Notes: generated by a model not told the origin, from the letters alone. A stretch of DNA of 64,000 bases from Propionibacterium sp. (GCA_012517405.1 JAAYVB010000004.1:62001-126000); one strand, 5' to 3'. Numbered from the stretch's first letter, positions 25,624 through 34,740 are shown. Program-made: numbers and translations.

Positions 25624-25712
25624 CGTGACTGATCTTCTTCAGTTGGGCCCTTGGATCGATCCAAATCGTCGATTCCGGGCTTAATCCCCGCAAGTGAAGA
25701 AGATCAGTCACG
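25624..25712. repeat. Nested-palindrome element, copy 2
   Basis: Perfect 18-nt arms (25624-25641 and 25695-25712; core CTGATCTTCTTCA) enclose a 53-nt loop. At the loop centre TTGGATCGATCCAA is a perfect 14-nt palindrome. Arms, loop length and the GATCGATCCAAA block match copy 1 at 8724-8818, 17 kb away. It is downstream of the transketolase gene, as copy 1 is downstream of the AlkD-like gene. No T-tract follows. Confidence 0.75.
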
Positions 25713-25968
25713 CCGGCCCGAGTCTCCTCGCGCGTGAAATCGGCGCAGCCGCTCCTACGCGGCCGACGGCCGCGTACTGTCACATGTATGAGTCCATCCG
25801 GATTCCACGCATTCGTCGCGGCAGCTCCCGGACCGGGATCCCCGGGCCTCCTGTGGTGCCCGCGCCTTTTTGATGGCGGGCTTGCGGGGATCAGCCCCGT
25901 CGTGGGATATCCGCGTCTGCGGGACCTCAGCTATCGGCGAACAAGCCACCACTGACAGAAGGAATACC

Positions 25969-27108
25969 GTGCACATCGACATGCCCTCACGCGCCGACAT
26001 TGAGCGCCTGGCCGCAGCCCGAGATGACCTGAGCATCACCGTCTATCTTCCGACGAGCCCCATCCCTGTCAATGATGAAGAGAATCGGCTACGTGCACGG
26101 GCACTGTTCGACGAGGCGATCAGCCGCGTGGAGCAGCTGGCCGACAAGCAGACTGCACGCGCGCTGACAGACGATCTCTACGCACTGCTGGACGACCTCG
26201 AATTCTGGCGTGATCTGGGTCGCAGCCTGGCCATCTTCGTGACCCCGTCCAGCGTGCTCGAGTTCCGGCTGGCCAATGAGCTCACCGAGTACGTGGCCGT
26301 GGCCGACCGCTTCGCTATCACCCCGTTGCTGCGCGCCGTGACCTTCCCGCAGGCGGCATTCGTGCTCGCGCTGTCGCAGAACGGTGCCCGCCTGATCGAG
26401 GTGAGCGCCGATGCGCCCGCGCAGGAGATCGAGGTACCGGGGATCCCGCCGAACGCCGAGGCCTTCCTGTCGCCGCGTTCCATCGGAGGACGCTCACCGT
26501 ACGGCCGCATCCAGGGCGACGAGGGACGCAAGGTACGGCTCACCCAGTACGCGCGCGCTGTCGATCACGCTCTGCGGCCCGTACTCAACGGCGAATCGTT
26601 GCCGCTGATCATTGCTGCCGCTGAGCCGCTGTCGTCCATCTATCGCGGTGTGGCAGGCTACGCCCAGGTTGCCGACGAGGTCATCGGCGGAAACCCGGAC
26701 GATCAGAGCCCCGCGCAACTGGCCCAGGCCGCGCGGTCGGTGCTCGACGACATCTACGCCGCCGAGCTCAAGGAACTCGCCGAGGTCTTCGCTGATCTGC
26801 GGGGTAGCGGTCGGGCGGTGTCCGATCTCAGTGACCTGGCGCGTGCAGCCGCCATGGGCGCTCTCGACACCCTCGCGGTGGACATGGGCGCCGTCGTGCC
26901 CGGCTTCGTCACCGACGATGGCGCGCTGGTGCTCGAGGACGCGAGTAGTTCGGTGGTGCCGGGTCATGACGCTCTCGAGGAGATCGCCCGCCGTGCGCTT
27001 GCCACCGGTGCTCGCGTGCTTGCGTTGCGCAGGGCAGACCTGCCCGACCGCGTTCAGGCCGCCGGTATCTTGCGGTACGCGTTCATCTCCGGGCGGGCCA
27101 CGAACTGA
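25969..27108 (+). CDS. Bacterial archaeo-eukaryotic release-factor-like (baeRF) domain protein
   Basis: A 379-aa protein with the eRF1/Vms1-like two-domain plan seen in bacterial baeRF families. The N-terminal part (ITVYLPTSP, RALFDEAISRVEQL, LAIFVTPSSVLEFRLA, AFVLALSQNGARLIEV) precedes an eRF1-domain-3-like segment (LIIAAAEPLSSIYRGVAGYA, LDTLAVDMGAVVPGFV). Related proteins are thought to act on ribosomes or on stalled peptidyl-tRNA; the specific task here is unknown. GTG 25969 has AAGGA 5 nt upstream, and the furthest in-frame start (25870) has none. The gene stands alone. Confidence 0.65.
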   Translation: MHIDMPSRADIERLAAARDDLSITVYLPTSPIPVNDEENRLRARALFDEAISRVEQLADKQTARALTDDLYALLDDLEFWRDLGRSLAIFVTPSSVLEFRLANELTEYVAVADRFAITPLLRAVTFPQAAFVLALSQNGARLIEVSADAPAQEIEVPGIPPNAEAFLSPRSIGGRSPYGRIQGDEGRKVRLTQYARAVDHALRPVLNGESLPLIIAAAEPLSSIYRGVAGYAQVADEVIGGNPDDQSPAQLAQAARSVLDDIYAAELKELAEVFADLRGSGRAVSDLSDLARAAAMGALDTLAVDMGAVVPGFVTDDGALVLEDASSSVVPGHDALEEIARRALATGARVLALRRADLPDRVQAAGILRYAFISGRATN

Positions 27109-27116
27109 CAGCCGAC

Positions 27117-27132
27117 CCGGCCGATAGGCCGG
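27117..27132. terminator. Short GC-rich stem-loop after the baeRF-like gene
   Basis: CCGGCC-GATA-GGCCGG forms a perfect 6-bp stem 9 nt after the stop codon. There is no T-tract, so termination is only suggested by position. Confidence 0.3.
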
Positions 27133-27133
27133 T

Positions 27134-27184
27134 TCGGGATACCCGCAACGGCGTCATGCAGCGCCCCGGCCGCGTGCGCGGCTG
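27134..27184 (+). pseudogene. Small fragment of a ketopantoate-reductase-like gene
   Basis: The stretch from 27134 translates in frame as RDTRNGVMQRPGRVRG and a stop. It is nearly base-for-base similar to bases 32002-32045 of the reductase gene at 31224-32114 (WDIRNGVMQRRGRAHG). No other part of the gene is present. It is a duplicated remnant. Confidence 0.55.
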
Positions 27185-27252
27185 AATGGGCGGGGCGCTG
27201 GTTTCCACGGACGACTGAGTTGGGCGTGGCGTGCGGGGGTACGGTGGCGGGC

Positions 27253-28553
27253 GTGTCAAATGGCCAAACCCGACTGGTGGACCGCCTGCGCGGCATTTTC
27301 GCCGACACGCGTCCGCTCACCTCTCCCGACTTCCGGCGGCTGTGGACAGCCAATATCGTCACGGTCATCGGAGCCCAGCTGACCGTGGTGGCGGTGCCGC
27401 GCAGATCTACGCGATCACGAGCTCGTCGGCAATGGTCGGCCTGACCGGCGTCTTCGGACTGGTGCCGCTGATCGTGATGGGGCTGTGGGGTGGCGCGCTG
27501 GCCGACGTCATGGACCGGCGTCGGCTGCTGGAGATCACCACCGGTGGCCTGATCGTCACCTCCGCGCTGTTCTGGGCGCAGGCCGCGCTGAGCCTCGACA
27601 ACGTCTGGCTGCTGCTGGGCATCTTCGCGCTGCAGCAGGCGTTTTTCGCCGTGAACCAGCCGACGCGCACCGCCATCTTGCCCAAGCTCGTGCCGGCCGA
27701 TCAGTTGCCGGCCGCCAATGCTCTGAATATGACGGTGCTGTCCGCCGGGGCGATCGCCGGGCCGCTGGTCGGGGGAGCGTTGATTCCGGTGCTCGGTTAC
27801 TCCTGGCTCTACCTGATCGACACGATCACCCTGATGGCGACGCTGTATGCGGTCTGGCGGTTGAAGCCGATGCCTGTCGAGGGGACGACAGGTGCACCCG
27901 GGCTGCGGTCGGTGATCGATGGGCTGATCTACCTGAGCGGGCACAAGATCTTGTTGCTGAGCTTCGCGGTCGATCTGATCGCGATGATCTTCGGCATGCC
28001 CCGGGCGCTGTTCCCCGAAATCGCACACGTCTCCTTCGGCGGGCCCATCGAGGGTGGCGTCCAGTTCGCGCTGCTCTATGCCGCCATGCCGGCCGGCGCG
28101 GTGCTGGGCGGAGTCTTCGGCGGCTGGGTCTCGCGCGTGAACCGGCAGGGTGCGGCGGTGCTGTGGGCCGTGACTGCGTGGGGCGGTTCGATGGCGCTGA
28201 TGGGTCTTGCGGTCGGCCTGTCCGGCTGGCAGACCCGGGTGGCGCTCGGCGTTGCGCTGGGGATGCTCGTGGTCGGTGGCGCCAGCGACATGGTTTCGGC
28301 GGCGTTCCGGCAGTCGATCCTGCTCAGCGCGACCGACGATGCGGTCCGCGGCCGGATGCAGGGGGTGTTCATCGTGGTCGTCGCCGGCGGTCCCAGGCTC
28401 GCCGACGTTCTGCACGGCGCCGCCTCCGATGTCGTCGGCCCTGCCTGGGCCACCGGAGGCGGTGGGCTGCTCGTCGTCGCCGGCATGGCGGCGATCGCGC
28501 TGGCCTTCCCCGCGTTCCGGAATTACAGCATCGCCAAAGCCAAGGACGAATAG
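27253..28553 (+). pseudogene. MFS transporter (EntS/MFS_3-like) with a frameshift
   Basis: The N terminus reads in one frame from GTG 27253 (SPDFRRLWTANIVTVIGAQL TVVAVP), and the rest continues in a second frame from about 27400 (AQIYAITSSSAMVGLTGVFG...). The join lies in GTGCCGCGCAG, where one G appears lost relative to GTGCCGGCGCAG. Downstream are about eleven membrane segments and the MFS motif GGALADVMDRRRLL. This topology matches drug or siderophore exporters of the EntS type. Either the gene is recently broken or this is a one-base sequence error. Transport activity would be lost if real. Confidence 0.8.
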
Positions 28554-28599
28554 GCCGCCTGCTCTGCGGGCTGGACGAGGACTCGGCGCGCCGCCGCGT

Positions 28600-28624
28600 G
28601 TTAGCTCACCCGCTTTGCGCTAAC
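28600..28624. terminator. Stem-loop between convergent genes
   Basis: GTTAGC (28600-28605) pairs with GCTAAC (28619-28624) around a 13-nt loop, just between the MFS stop and the oppositely oriented reductase stop. It could end transcription from both sides. It lacks a T-tract and is weakly supported. Confidence 0.25.
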
Positions 28625-30017
28625 GGGTGGCCTCCCGGTCGCTGTCCAGCAGACGCAGCCACAGCTCGCTCGCGGTCGGGTAGGAGGGCACCGCGTGCCA
28701 CAGCACGTCTATGGGCACCTTCGCGGTGATGGCGATCGTTGCCGAGTGCAGCAGTTCGGCCAGGTCCGGCCCGACGAAGGTGGCCCCCAGCACCGTGTTG
28801 GTCTCGTCGTCAATGACCAGCTGGGCCGTCCCGGTCGCGTCGTCGCGCAGCAGCATGACGCCGCCGGTCGAGCTGACGGGTACCTGCACGGTCCGGATCC
28901 GGTGACCGGCCTCGCCTGCTTGGGCAGCGGTCAGCCCGACGGTGGTGACCTGTGGATCGGTGAACACGACCTGAGGAACCGGCACACCGGGGGGCTCGGC
29001 GGGTGGTGTGCGACCCTCGGCCCGCGCGGCGATCCGGTCTCCGACCAGTCGCGCCTGGTACTTGCCCCAGTGGGTGAGTGGTGCCGCGCCACTGATGTCG
29101 CCGGCGAGGTACAGCCACTGCGGGAGCGGGCCGTCCAGATCGGCGGGGGACAGCCCAACACTGTCCAGCCCGAGGTCGTCGCGTGCCGGCGTGCGTCCGG
29201 TCGCGACCAGCACCTCGGCGTGGATCGATTCGCTGCCGTCGGCCGCCGCCAACCGCACCGGTCCGCCATGGACGCGTCCCAGGCCGGTGTCGCTGGCGTC
29301 GGGTCGGTCGGCAGCCGTGAGTCGGACGCCGAAGCGGATGTCCACCCCCTCCGCGGCCAGACCGGCTGCGACAAGGTCGGACACGAAGGGCTCAAACCGC
29401 GTCAGCAGTCGCCGGCCGCGGACCAGCATCGTCACCCGGGCGCCGAGCGCGGCCAGCCAGCGGGATGCCTCGCAGGCCACCACGCCACCGCCGACAACGG
29501 CGATCGAGCTGGGAACCTCGACGATTCCGGTGGCATCCCGAGAGCCCCACGGCAGGGCCGGCTTCAAGAACTCCGGGACGACCGGGCGCGAGCCGGTGGC
29601 GAGTACTACCGCGTGCCGGGCGTGCAGAGTGCGCGTGCCCTCCGGGCCGGTGACCTCGATCGTCCGTTCGCCGGCCAGCCTGCCGGTACCACGGACGACG
29701 CTGATTCCCGCCTCCTCGGCCCAGCTCACCTGGCCCTGGTCGACGTAGTCGCTCACCCACGAATCCCGGCGGGCCAGTAGGGCGGTCGTGTCCACGGCCA
29801 GGTGATCGGGCAGCCCACCGAGGTGGATCGCGGCGGCGCGGATGTCCAGTGGGCGCAGCAACGCCTTGCTCGGCATGCACGCGTAGTAGGAGCACTCGCC
29901 GCCGACGAGCCCGGATTCGACCAGCGCCGCCGTCCGCGAGCTGCTCCTGATCGCATAGTCCGCCGCATTCTCGCCGGCGGGTCCGGCACCGACCACCACC
30001 ACATCGAAAGCATCCAT
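28620..30017 (-). CDS. FAD/NAD(P)-dependent pyridine nucleotide-disulfide oxidoreductase
   Basis: A 465-aa flavoenzyme of the dihydrolipoamide dehydrogenase / mercuric and mycothione reductase group. The FAD motif is VVVGAGPAGENAADYA at the N terminus. The redox disulfide sits in GGECSYYACMPSKALL, the NAD(P) motif is IAVVGGGVVACEASRWLAAL, and YLAGDISG is the second FAD contact. The C-terminal dimerisation domain lacks the usual HxxxxE pair in its usual form (WHAVPSYPTASE carries the histidine). I used ATG 30017 because it starts right at the FAD motif; an upstream start at 30068 adds a disordered tail. Substrate unknown. Confidence 0.87.
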   Translation of the reverse strand: MDAFDVVVVGAGPAGENAADYAIRSSSRTAALVESGLVGGECSYYACMPSKALLRPLDIRAAAIHLGGLPDHLAVDTTALLARRDSWVSDYVDQGQVSWAEEAGISVVRGTGRLAGERTIEVTGPEGTRTLHARHAVVLATGSRPVVPEFLKPALPWGSRDATGIVEVPSSIAVVGGGVVACEASRWLAALGARVTMLVRGRRLLTRFEPFVSDLVAAGLAAEGVDIRFGVRLTAADRPDASDTGLGRVHGGPVRLAAADGSESIHAEVLVATGRTPARDDLGLDSVGLSPADLDGPLPQWLYLAGDISGAAPLTHWGKYQARLVGDRIAARAEGRTPPAEPPGVPVPQVVFTDPQVTTVGLTAAQAGEAGHRIRTVQVPVSSTGGVMLLRDDATGTAQLVIDDETNTVLGATFVGPDLAELLHSATIAITAKVPIDVLWHAVPSYPTASELWLRLLDSDREATR

Positions 30018-30094
30018 AGCTTCCAGTCTCGTCGGACGGGTGTCGTCCGTCGTGTCGGACGGACGCACCGCGCGGGCCTTTTCAGGCGGAGACG

Positions 30095-31081
30095 CTAGCC
30101 CTGGATCGGGACATCGTCCGGGTCGGCGAGCAGCTCGCCGCCCTGGGAGCGTCGACGCAGCGCCAGCGCGAGCGCCGGGAAGATCAGCACCGACAGCATT
30201 CCGGCCCCGACCAGCGCGGCGGCGAGACCGGCGTCGAGCTCACCGCGTTCGACTCCGATGCCGGTGACCGCGACGATGATGGGCAGCCCCGTGGCCCCGA
30301 AGAGCAGCATGGCCGCGCGGTCGGCAGCTGTTGAGCCTTGCGGTACGGCCAGCAGCGCCGGGATGCCGCGGATGATCAACAGCAGCACCACCGCAAACCC
30401 CAGCAGGCCGATCAGCCTGGGCGCGGCGATCAGGGCGTTGAGGTCGAAGGTGACACCGGTCATGATGAAGAAGACCGGCACCAGGAAGCCGAAGCCCACG
30501 GCTTCCAGCTTCGCCTCGACCATCTCGCGGTCGGCGGGCGCCGAACCGGCCAACAGCACTCGGCTGAGGACGCCGGCAGCGAAGGCACCCAGCAGCATGT
30601 CCAGGCCCAGCACGATGCTCAGCACCGACAAACCGGCGAGCAGGAAAATGACGGTGCGGATGGCGAACTGGCCGCTGGTGTGCAGGGTCAGCGTCATCAT
30701 CCGATTGAAGACCGGAAGGGACGAGCGTGAGGCGAGCCAGATCGCCACGCCTGCGATGATCGCGAAGACGGCTACCACCAGCATTCCGGCGAGCGGACTG
30801 CGTCCACCCAGGAAGATCGAGATCGCGAGCAGCGGACCGAACTCGCCGGCCGCGCCGGTTGCGGTCACGGCCCGCCCGAATGGTGAATGCAGATCGCCCT
30901 CGTCGCGCAGCACCGGAATCAGGGTACCCAGCGCGGTGGAGGTGAAAGCGATCCCGATGAACACCCCGGTGATCGCCGATGGGGCGAGCAGGATGCCCAC
31001 GACCACACCGACGATCAGCGAGATCAGCCAGCCACGCCAGCCGTGATGGTCGCCCCGGGTGAGCCATTCGGGTTCTGTCAC
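30095..31081 (-). pseudogene. N-terminally truncated CPA2-type cation:proton antiporter
   Basis: From about residue 17 the 328-aa frame matches monovalent-cation:proton antiporter-2 proteins: GWLISLIVGVVVGILL, IAFTSTALGTLIPVLRDEGD, GAAGEFGPLLAISIFL, LLGAFAAGVLSRVLL, VFFIMTGVTFDLNALI. Family proteins start about 90 residues earlier, so the first few membrane helices are missing. The GTG start overlaps the stop of a short upstream frame that looks like the tail of a ThrE-type exporter. The product could still be made but is unlikely to transport normally. The end at 30095 is intact. Confidence 0.6.
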
Positions 31082-31170
31082 CGAATGCCGACCAACCCGA
31101 GCGCGCCGGGAACCAGCAGCCAGAACGCGGGGAAGAAACTCACCATGGCGGCCGGACCCGACGGCCCCGG
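31078..31170 (-). pseudogene. C-terminal remnant of a ThrE-like threonine/serine exporter
   Basis: A short minus-strand frame reads AAMVSFFPAFWLLVPGALGL VGIR then stops. The FxPAFWLLVPGALGLVG string is characteristic of the last helix of ThrE-family exporters as I recall them. Nothing of the remaining protein is present upstream. Its stop overlaps the antiporter GTG (GTGA), so a deletion appears to have joined two unrelated transporter genes. Confidence 0.4.
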
Positions 31171-31223
31171 TCGGCCGGTCGAGGCTACTGTGGGCGTCCG
31201 AGGATTGATCAAGGGAGATGATG

Positions 31224-32114
31224 ATGTCGATGAGTCCATCTGTTGCGGTTGTGGGTCCAGGCGCGATCGGTACGACCGTGGCTGCGGCGCTGTACGAGGC
31301 CGGCCGTCGCCCGAAGATCTGTGGGCGGACTGCGCGTGATCAGCTCGAGCTGCAGACGTCGCACGGCCGCATCGTGGTGCCGGAGCCCGTGCAGACCGAC
31401 CCGGCGCAGGCCGGTGGGACCGTTGATCTGGTCTTCCTCGCGGTGAAGGCAACTCAGGTCGAGGGAGCGGCGCCGTGGCTGAAGGCATTGTGCGGCCCTG
31501 ACACCGTCGTCTGCGTGCTGCAGAACGGCGTGGAGCAGGAGTCGATCGTCCGGCCCTATGCCGGTGCGGCCAGGGTCATCCCGGCTGTCGTTTGGTTTCC
31601 TTCCGAGCCGCAGCCCGACGGGTCGATCTGGCTGCGTGACGACGCACACGTGACACTGCCGGACAGGCCGGAGTCCCGTGTGGTGCTGGATGCGCTGCGC
31701 GACAGCTGGTGCGCCGTCGAACTGGCCGGCGACTTCACGTCGGTGGCGTGGCGCAAGCTGCTGCAGAACGCGGTGGCGGGGTTCATGGTCCTCACGGGCC
31801 GCCGCTCCGGGATGTTCACCAGGCCGGATATCGCCGAGCTTGCCCTGGCATATCTGCGGGAGTGCCTGACGGTGGCGCGGGCCGAGGGCGCAGTGCTTGG
31901 CGACGACGTGCCGCAGCAGATCGTCGAAGTCTTCCAGACCTCCCCGGCCGACATGAGCAGCTCCATCCTCGCCGACCGCGAGGCGGGGCGGCCGCTCGAG
32001 TGGGATATCCGTAACGGCGTCATGCAGCGCCGCGGACGTGCCCACGGCATTGCGACACCGATCAGCGATGTGCTGGTGCCGTTGCTGGCGGCCAGCAGCG
32101 ACAGCCCCGCCTGA
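31224..32114 (+). CDS. Ketopantoate reductase-like oxidoreductase
   Basis: A roughly 296-aa NADP-dependent oxidoreductase of the 2-dehydropantoate 2-reductase family. The Rossmann motif is SVAVVGPGAIGTTVAAAL, followed by LVFLAVKATQVE and VLQNGVEQE. The catalytic lysine is in WRKLLQNAVAGF, and the C-terminal SSSILADREAGRPLEWDIRN segment carries the Ser and Glu typical of PanE-like enzymes. Four ATGs cluster at 31218-31230; 31224 is best spaced (6 nt) from AGGGAG. It may act in pantothenate synthesis, but paralogues of other specificity are common. Confidence 0.82.
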   Translation: MSMSPSVAVVGPGAIGTTVAAALYEAGRRPKICGRTARDQLELQTSHGRIVVPEPVQTDPAQAGGTVDLVFLAVKATQVEGAAPWLKALCGPDTVVCVLQNGVEQESIVRPYAGAARVIPAVVWFPSEPQPDGSIWLRDDAHVTLPDRPESRVVLDALRDSWCAVELAGDFTSVAWRKLLQNAVAGFMVLTGRRSGMFTRPDIAELALAYLRECLTVARAEGAVLGDDVPQQIVEVFQTSPADMSSSILADREAGRPLEWDIRNGVMQRRGRAHGIATPISDVLVPLLAASSDSPA

Positions 32115-32150
32115 GGTCGAGGGCCGCGATCTGCGCACGGGAGCCTTCGA

Positions 32151-32192
32151 AGCGAAGCCGGAACGGCAGGCAGCGAAGCCGAAACGGCAGGG
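32151..32192. repeat. Tandem pair of 21-bp repeats
   Basis: AGCGAAGCCGGAACGGCAGG at 32151 is followed directly by AGCGAAGCCGAAACGGCAGG at 32172 (21-bp period, two mismatches). The pair lies in the 164-bp gap before the 2-hydroxyacid dehydrogenase gene. Role unknown. Confidence 0.6.
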
Positions 32193-32278
32193 AGCAGGCG
32201 GGGTAGAGTCGCAAGGACCAACCGGGGCTTCAAGGACGAGTTCGACGAAGGAGCCACATTCTCGAGGGGGATCTGATC

Positions 32279-33241
32279 ATGGATGACAAGACCGTCGTAC
32301 TGAACGCCAGCCTGGTGGACTATGACGGAAAGGTCGATTACAACCAGATCGCCTCGGACGTGGTGATTTACGACGAGACACCGGAGGACAAGATTCTGGA
32401 GCGGGTCGACGGTTTCACCATCGTCGTCACGAAGGAAATGAAGGTCGCCGGCGACATTATCCGTCAGTTCCCCGACAGCGTGAAGATGATCTGCGAGGCC
32501 GGCACCGGGTACAACAACATTGATCTGGACGCGGCGCGCGACAAAGGCATCATGGTGTGCAATATCCCCGCGTACAGCAGCGAACGCGTGGCACACACAG
32601 CGATTCTGCTGATGCTGAGCCTGGCCAGCTCGTTGCAGAAGCAGATCCGGATGCTGGCGCAGGGCAACCACGACAATTTCCACAAGCACCTGATGGTCGA
32701 TCATGTGGAAGTCAACGCAAAGACGCTCGGCGTGATCGGCTATGGGAATATCGCCCGGCAGATCATCAAGGTTGCGCAGGCCATGGACATGAAGATCCTC
32801 GTTGCCACCAGAACCGCACGGGACGATGTGGACGGAATCCACTTCACGACCAATGACGAGGTCTTCGAGAAAAGCGATTTCATCTCGCTCAACTGCCCGC
32901 TGAATGAGTCGACCAGGCACATGATCAACAGCGAGACACTGGCGATGATGAAGCCGAGCGCCTACCTGATCAATACGGCCCGGGGCGCGCTGATCGACGA
33001 GAAGGCCCTGATTCAGGCGCTGAACGACGGTGTCATCGCCGGCGCCGGTCTGGACGTGCAGGAGGTGGAGCCATTGGACGATGCGAGCCCGCTGTACACG
33101 ATGGACAACGTCATCATCACGCCACACATGGGCTGGCGGGGCCTGGAGACGCGGCAGCGTCTGGTCTCCATGATCGGCGACAACATCCGCGCATTCGCTT
33201 CGGGGCGTCCGATCAACCGGGTGGACGAGGTCAGGGCATAA
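32279..33241 (+). CDS. D-isomer-specific 2-hydroxyacid dehydrogenase
   Basis: A 320-aa NAD-dependent dehydrogenase interconverting a 2-keto acid and its D-hydroxy acid (glycerate/phosphoglycerate/lactate type). Key features are EAGTGYNNIDLDAARDKGI, the NAD motif LGVIGYGNIARQI, the catalytic Arg in LINTARGALIDE, the Glu in AGLDVQEVEPL and the His in ITPHMGWRG. The ATG follows GAGGGGG by 8 nt. Codon choice is somewhat less GC-biased than in neighbouring genes. Its last 185 bp are duplicated almost identically at 35268-35451. The exact substrate cannot be told from sequence. Confidence 0.88.
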   Translation: MDDKTVVLNASLVDYDGKVDYNQIASDVVIYDETPEDKILERVDGFTIVVTKEMKVAGDIIRQFPDSVKMICEAGTGYNNIDLDAARDKGIMVCNIPAYSSERVAHTAILLMLSLASSLQKQIRMLAQGNHDNFHKHLMVDHVEVNAKTLGVIGYGNIARQIIKVAQAMDMKILVATRTARDDVDGIHFTTNDEVFEKSDFISLNCPLNESTRHMINSETLAMMKPSAYLINTARGALIDEKALIQALNDGVIAGAGLDVQEVEPLDDASPLYTMDNVIITPHMGWRGLETRQRLVSMIGDNIRAFASGRPINRVDEVRA

Positions 33242-33257
33242 TCCCTGCGTGAGTCGG

Positions 33258-33292
33258 GGCTGCCTTTGACCGCACAGGCCCTGAAGGCAGCC
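33258..33292 (+). terminator. Stem-loop terminator candidate after the 2-hydroxyacid dehydrogenase gene
   Basis: GGCTGCCTT (33258-33266) pairs perfectly with AAGGCAGCC (33284-33292) around a 17-nt loop, 16 nt after the stop. No T-run follows. It also separates this gene from the convergent HigA gene. Confidence 0.45.
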
Positions 33293-33320
33293 GAGGGGCC
33301 ACAAGAAGTGACCAGAGCGC

Positions 33321-34415
33321 TCAGGCGGGGACGAGAGCCGTCCAGCGTCCGAGTTGATCAGTGACAGTGGGCGCGTCCCGGACGAGGGTCGTCCTCCATG
33401 ACAGCAGGCCATCGTTCTGAAGTCTGCCGATCAGTGTGATCGGATGGACATTCAACGCGTCGGCTTGTGCCTGGACCCAGGCTGCACTTGGCCGTTCCGG
33501 GACTGCCGGCAAAGGCCCGGAGATGGCAAGTCTGGCGGCGAGCCGGTCGGCTTCGGTCTCGTCGTCGCGGCGTTCCTCTGAGAGATCGTCCACGATGACT
33601 TGGCCGTTGTCGGAAACGTGTCCAAGGAGAACGTGAGCGACTTCGTGGAGGATCGTGAAGAGCACCTTGTCCAGGCGCTTCCATCGGCCAGAGACACCAA
33701 TGACGGGCGTGCCGGCGACCATGAGGGCGCACCCGTCCAGCTTTCCTCCTGGGAATGCCTGGACGTAGATGAGCTTCACGCCCACTTCCGCGAACAGCGC
33801 CTGGAAGGCGGAGAACTCTTCTGGTTTGCGCGCTCGTCCGGATAGTTGCTCCGCCAGTTTTTCGAGACCATCACGCGTGTACGGAGAGACCTCGAGTGCT
33901 TGAGCACTTGCTTTGACACAGGCGACCCAAGCCCGTTGAAGCACGTTCACTGCCTCGTCGGGGTTGCTGCGTCGGGCGGCGAATCTGATCGTCAGCTCTT
34001 CATCGAAGCTCTGCATCCCGAACAAGCGCAGTACCTCCCGTGACTGACCTTCCGGGTCGGTCGCGGTGATGAATCCCCGCTTGACGAGCAGGGGGACAGG
34101 CGCCAACTCACGTAGCCGGGCGCGGGTCTTCACTGCGTCGAGGTTCTCACGAGTGTGCGAATCCTGCGCCTGTTTCCACAGTAGGTAGGAGTCCTGGAGG
34201 TTCAGCCAGAACTCGGCGCTCGTTCCGAGCGCAGCCGCGATCTGTGCAGCAGACTCGCGAGTGATCTCCTTCTTTCCCGAGATAATCTCCGATACGAACT
34301 GAGCTGGTCGCCCCAGCACCTCCGCAAAATCGGCCTGAGTCCAGCCGCGCGCGTCGAGTTCGTCGGCGAGGTACTCCCCGGCCGGGAAGACCTCGGCAGC
34401 CATCGGCGTACTCAT
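33321..34415 (-). CDS. higA: HigA-type antitoxin with C-terminal ImmA/IrrE-like metallopeptidase domain
   Basis: A 364-aa protein. Residues about 10-75 form an HTH_XRE domain of the HigA type (YLADELDARGWTQADFAEVL, FVSEIISGKKEITRESAAQI, LGTSAEFWLNLQDSYLLW). The C-terminal half carries an HExxH metallopeptidase motif (ILHEVAHVLLGH) with a downstream ETEADRLAARLAI helix, as in ImmA/IrrE proteins. The antitoxin would bind HigB and repress the operon; the peptidase half may process a partner or itself. ATG 34415 has AGGAAGGTGAG upstream. It lies 15 nt after the toxin stop, giving the toxin-first order typical of higBA. Confidence 0.87.
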   Translation of the reverse strand: MSTPMAAEVFPAGEYLADELDARGWTQADFAEVLGRPAQFVSEIISGKKEITRESAAQIAAALGTSAEFWLNLQDSYLLWKQAQDSHTRENLDAVKTRARLRELAPVPLLVKRGFITATDPEGQSREVLRLFGMQSFDEELTIRFAARRSNPDEAVNVLQRAWVACVKASAQALEVSPYTRDGLEKLAEQLSGRARKPEEFSAFQALFAEVGVKLIYVQAFPGGKLDGCALMVAGTPVIGVSGRWKRLDKVLFTILHEVAHVLLGHVSDNGQVIVDDLSEERRDDETEADRLAARLAISGPLPAVPERPSAAWVQAQADALNVHPITLIGRLQNDGLLSWRTTLVRDAPTVTDQLGRWTALVPA

Positions 34416-34430
34416 GGGTCTCACCTTCCT

Positions 34431-34739
34431 CTAGTGGTAATCAACCATCTCGATGACGATGACCACCCGGCCATCGTCGTCTGTCCTGAACTTGATGACG
34501 AGTCGGAACTGGTCATTCAGACGAATCGAAGAGCTACCTGCCCGGTTCCCTTTGAGTTGCTCCAGGTGGAGTGAACGCAACGCGTACAGGTCTCGCTCGT
34601 CGGTGGCTGCGCGCAGTACCTGGATCTTCTTCCTGTACGCCTTGATGATGTCGGCCCCCCAGCGCCGTGGGGCGTAGGAAGCATCTTCGGCCAGACGCCG
34701 AAGATCGTCATCCTCGAAGACGATACGCAACCGATCCAC
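34431..34739 (-). CDS. higB: HigB-type toxin (RelE/ParE superfamily)
   Basis: A 102-aa predicted ribosome-dependent mRNA interferase. The family core is clear: RLAEDASYAPRRWG, KKIQVLRAATDERDL, LHLEQLKGNRAGSSSIRLND, QFRLVIKF and the terminal VIVIEMVDYH. I chose GTG 34739 because it follows the stop of a small leader ORF by one base and begins at the family N terminus; a TTG at 34757 has no SD. Expression is probably controlled by HigA through the palindrome at 34818-34830. Confidence 0.87.
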   Translation of the reverse strand: MDRLRIVFEDDDLRRLAEDASYAPRRWGADIIKAYRKKIQVLRAATDERDLYALRSLHLEQLKGNRAGSSSIRLNDQFRLVIKFRTDDDGRVVIVIEMVDYH

Positions 34740-34740
34740 C

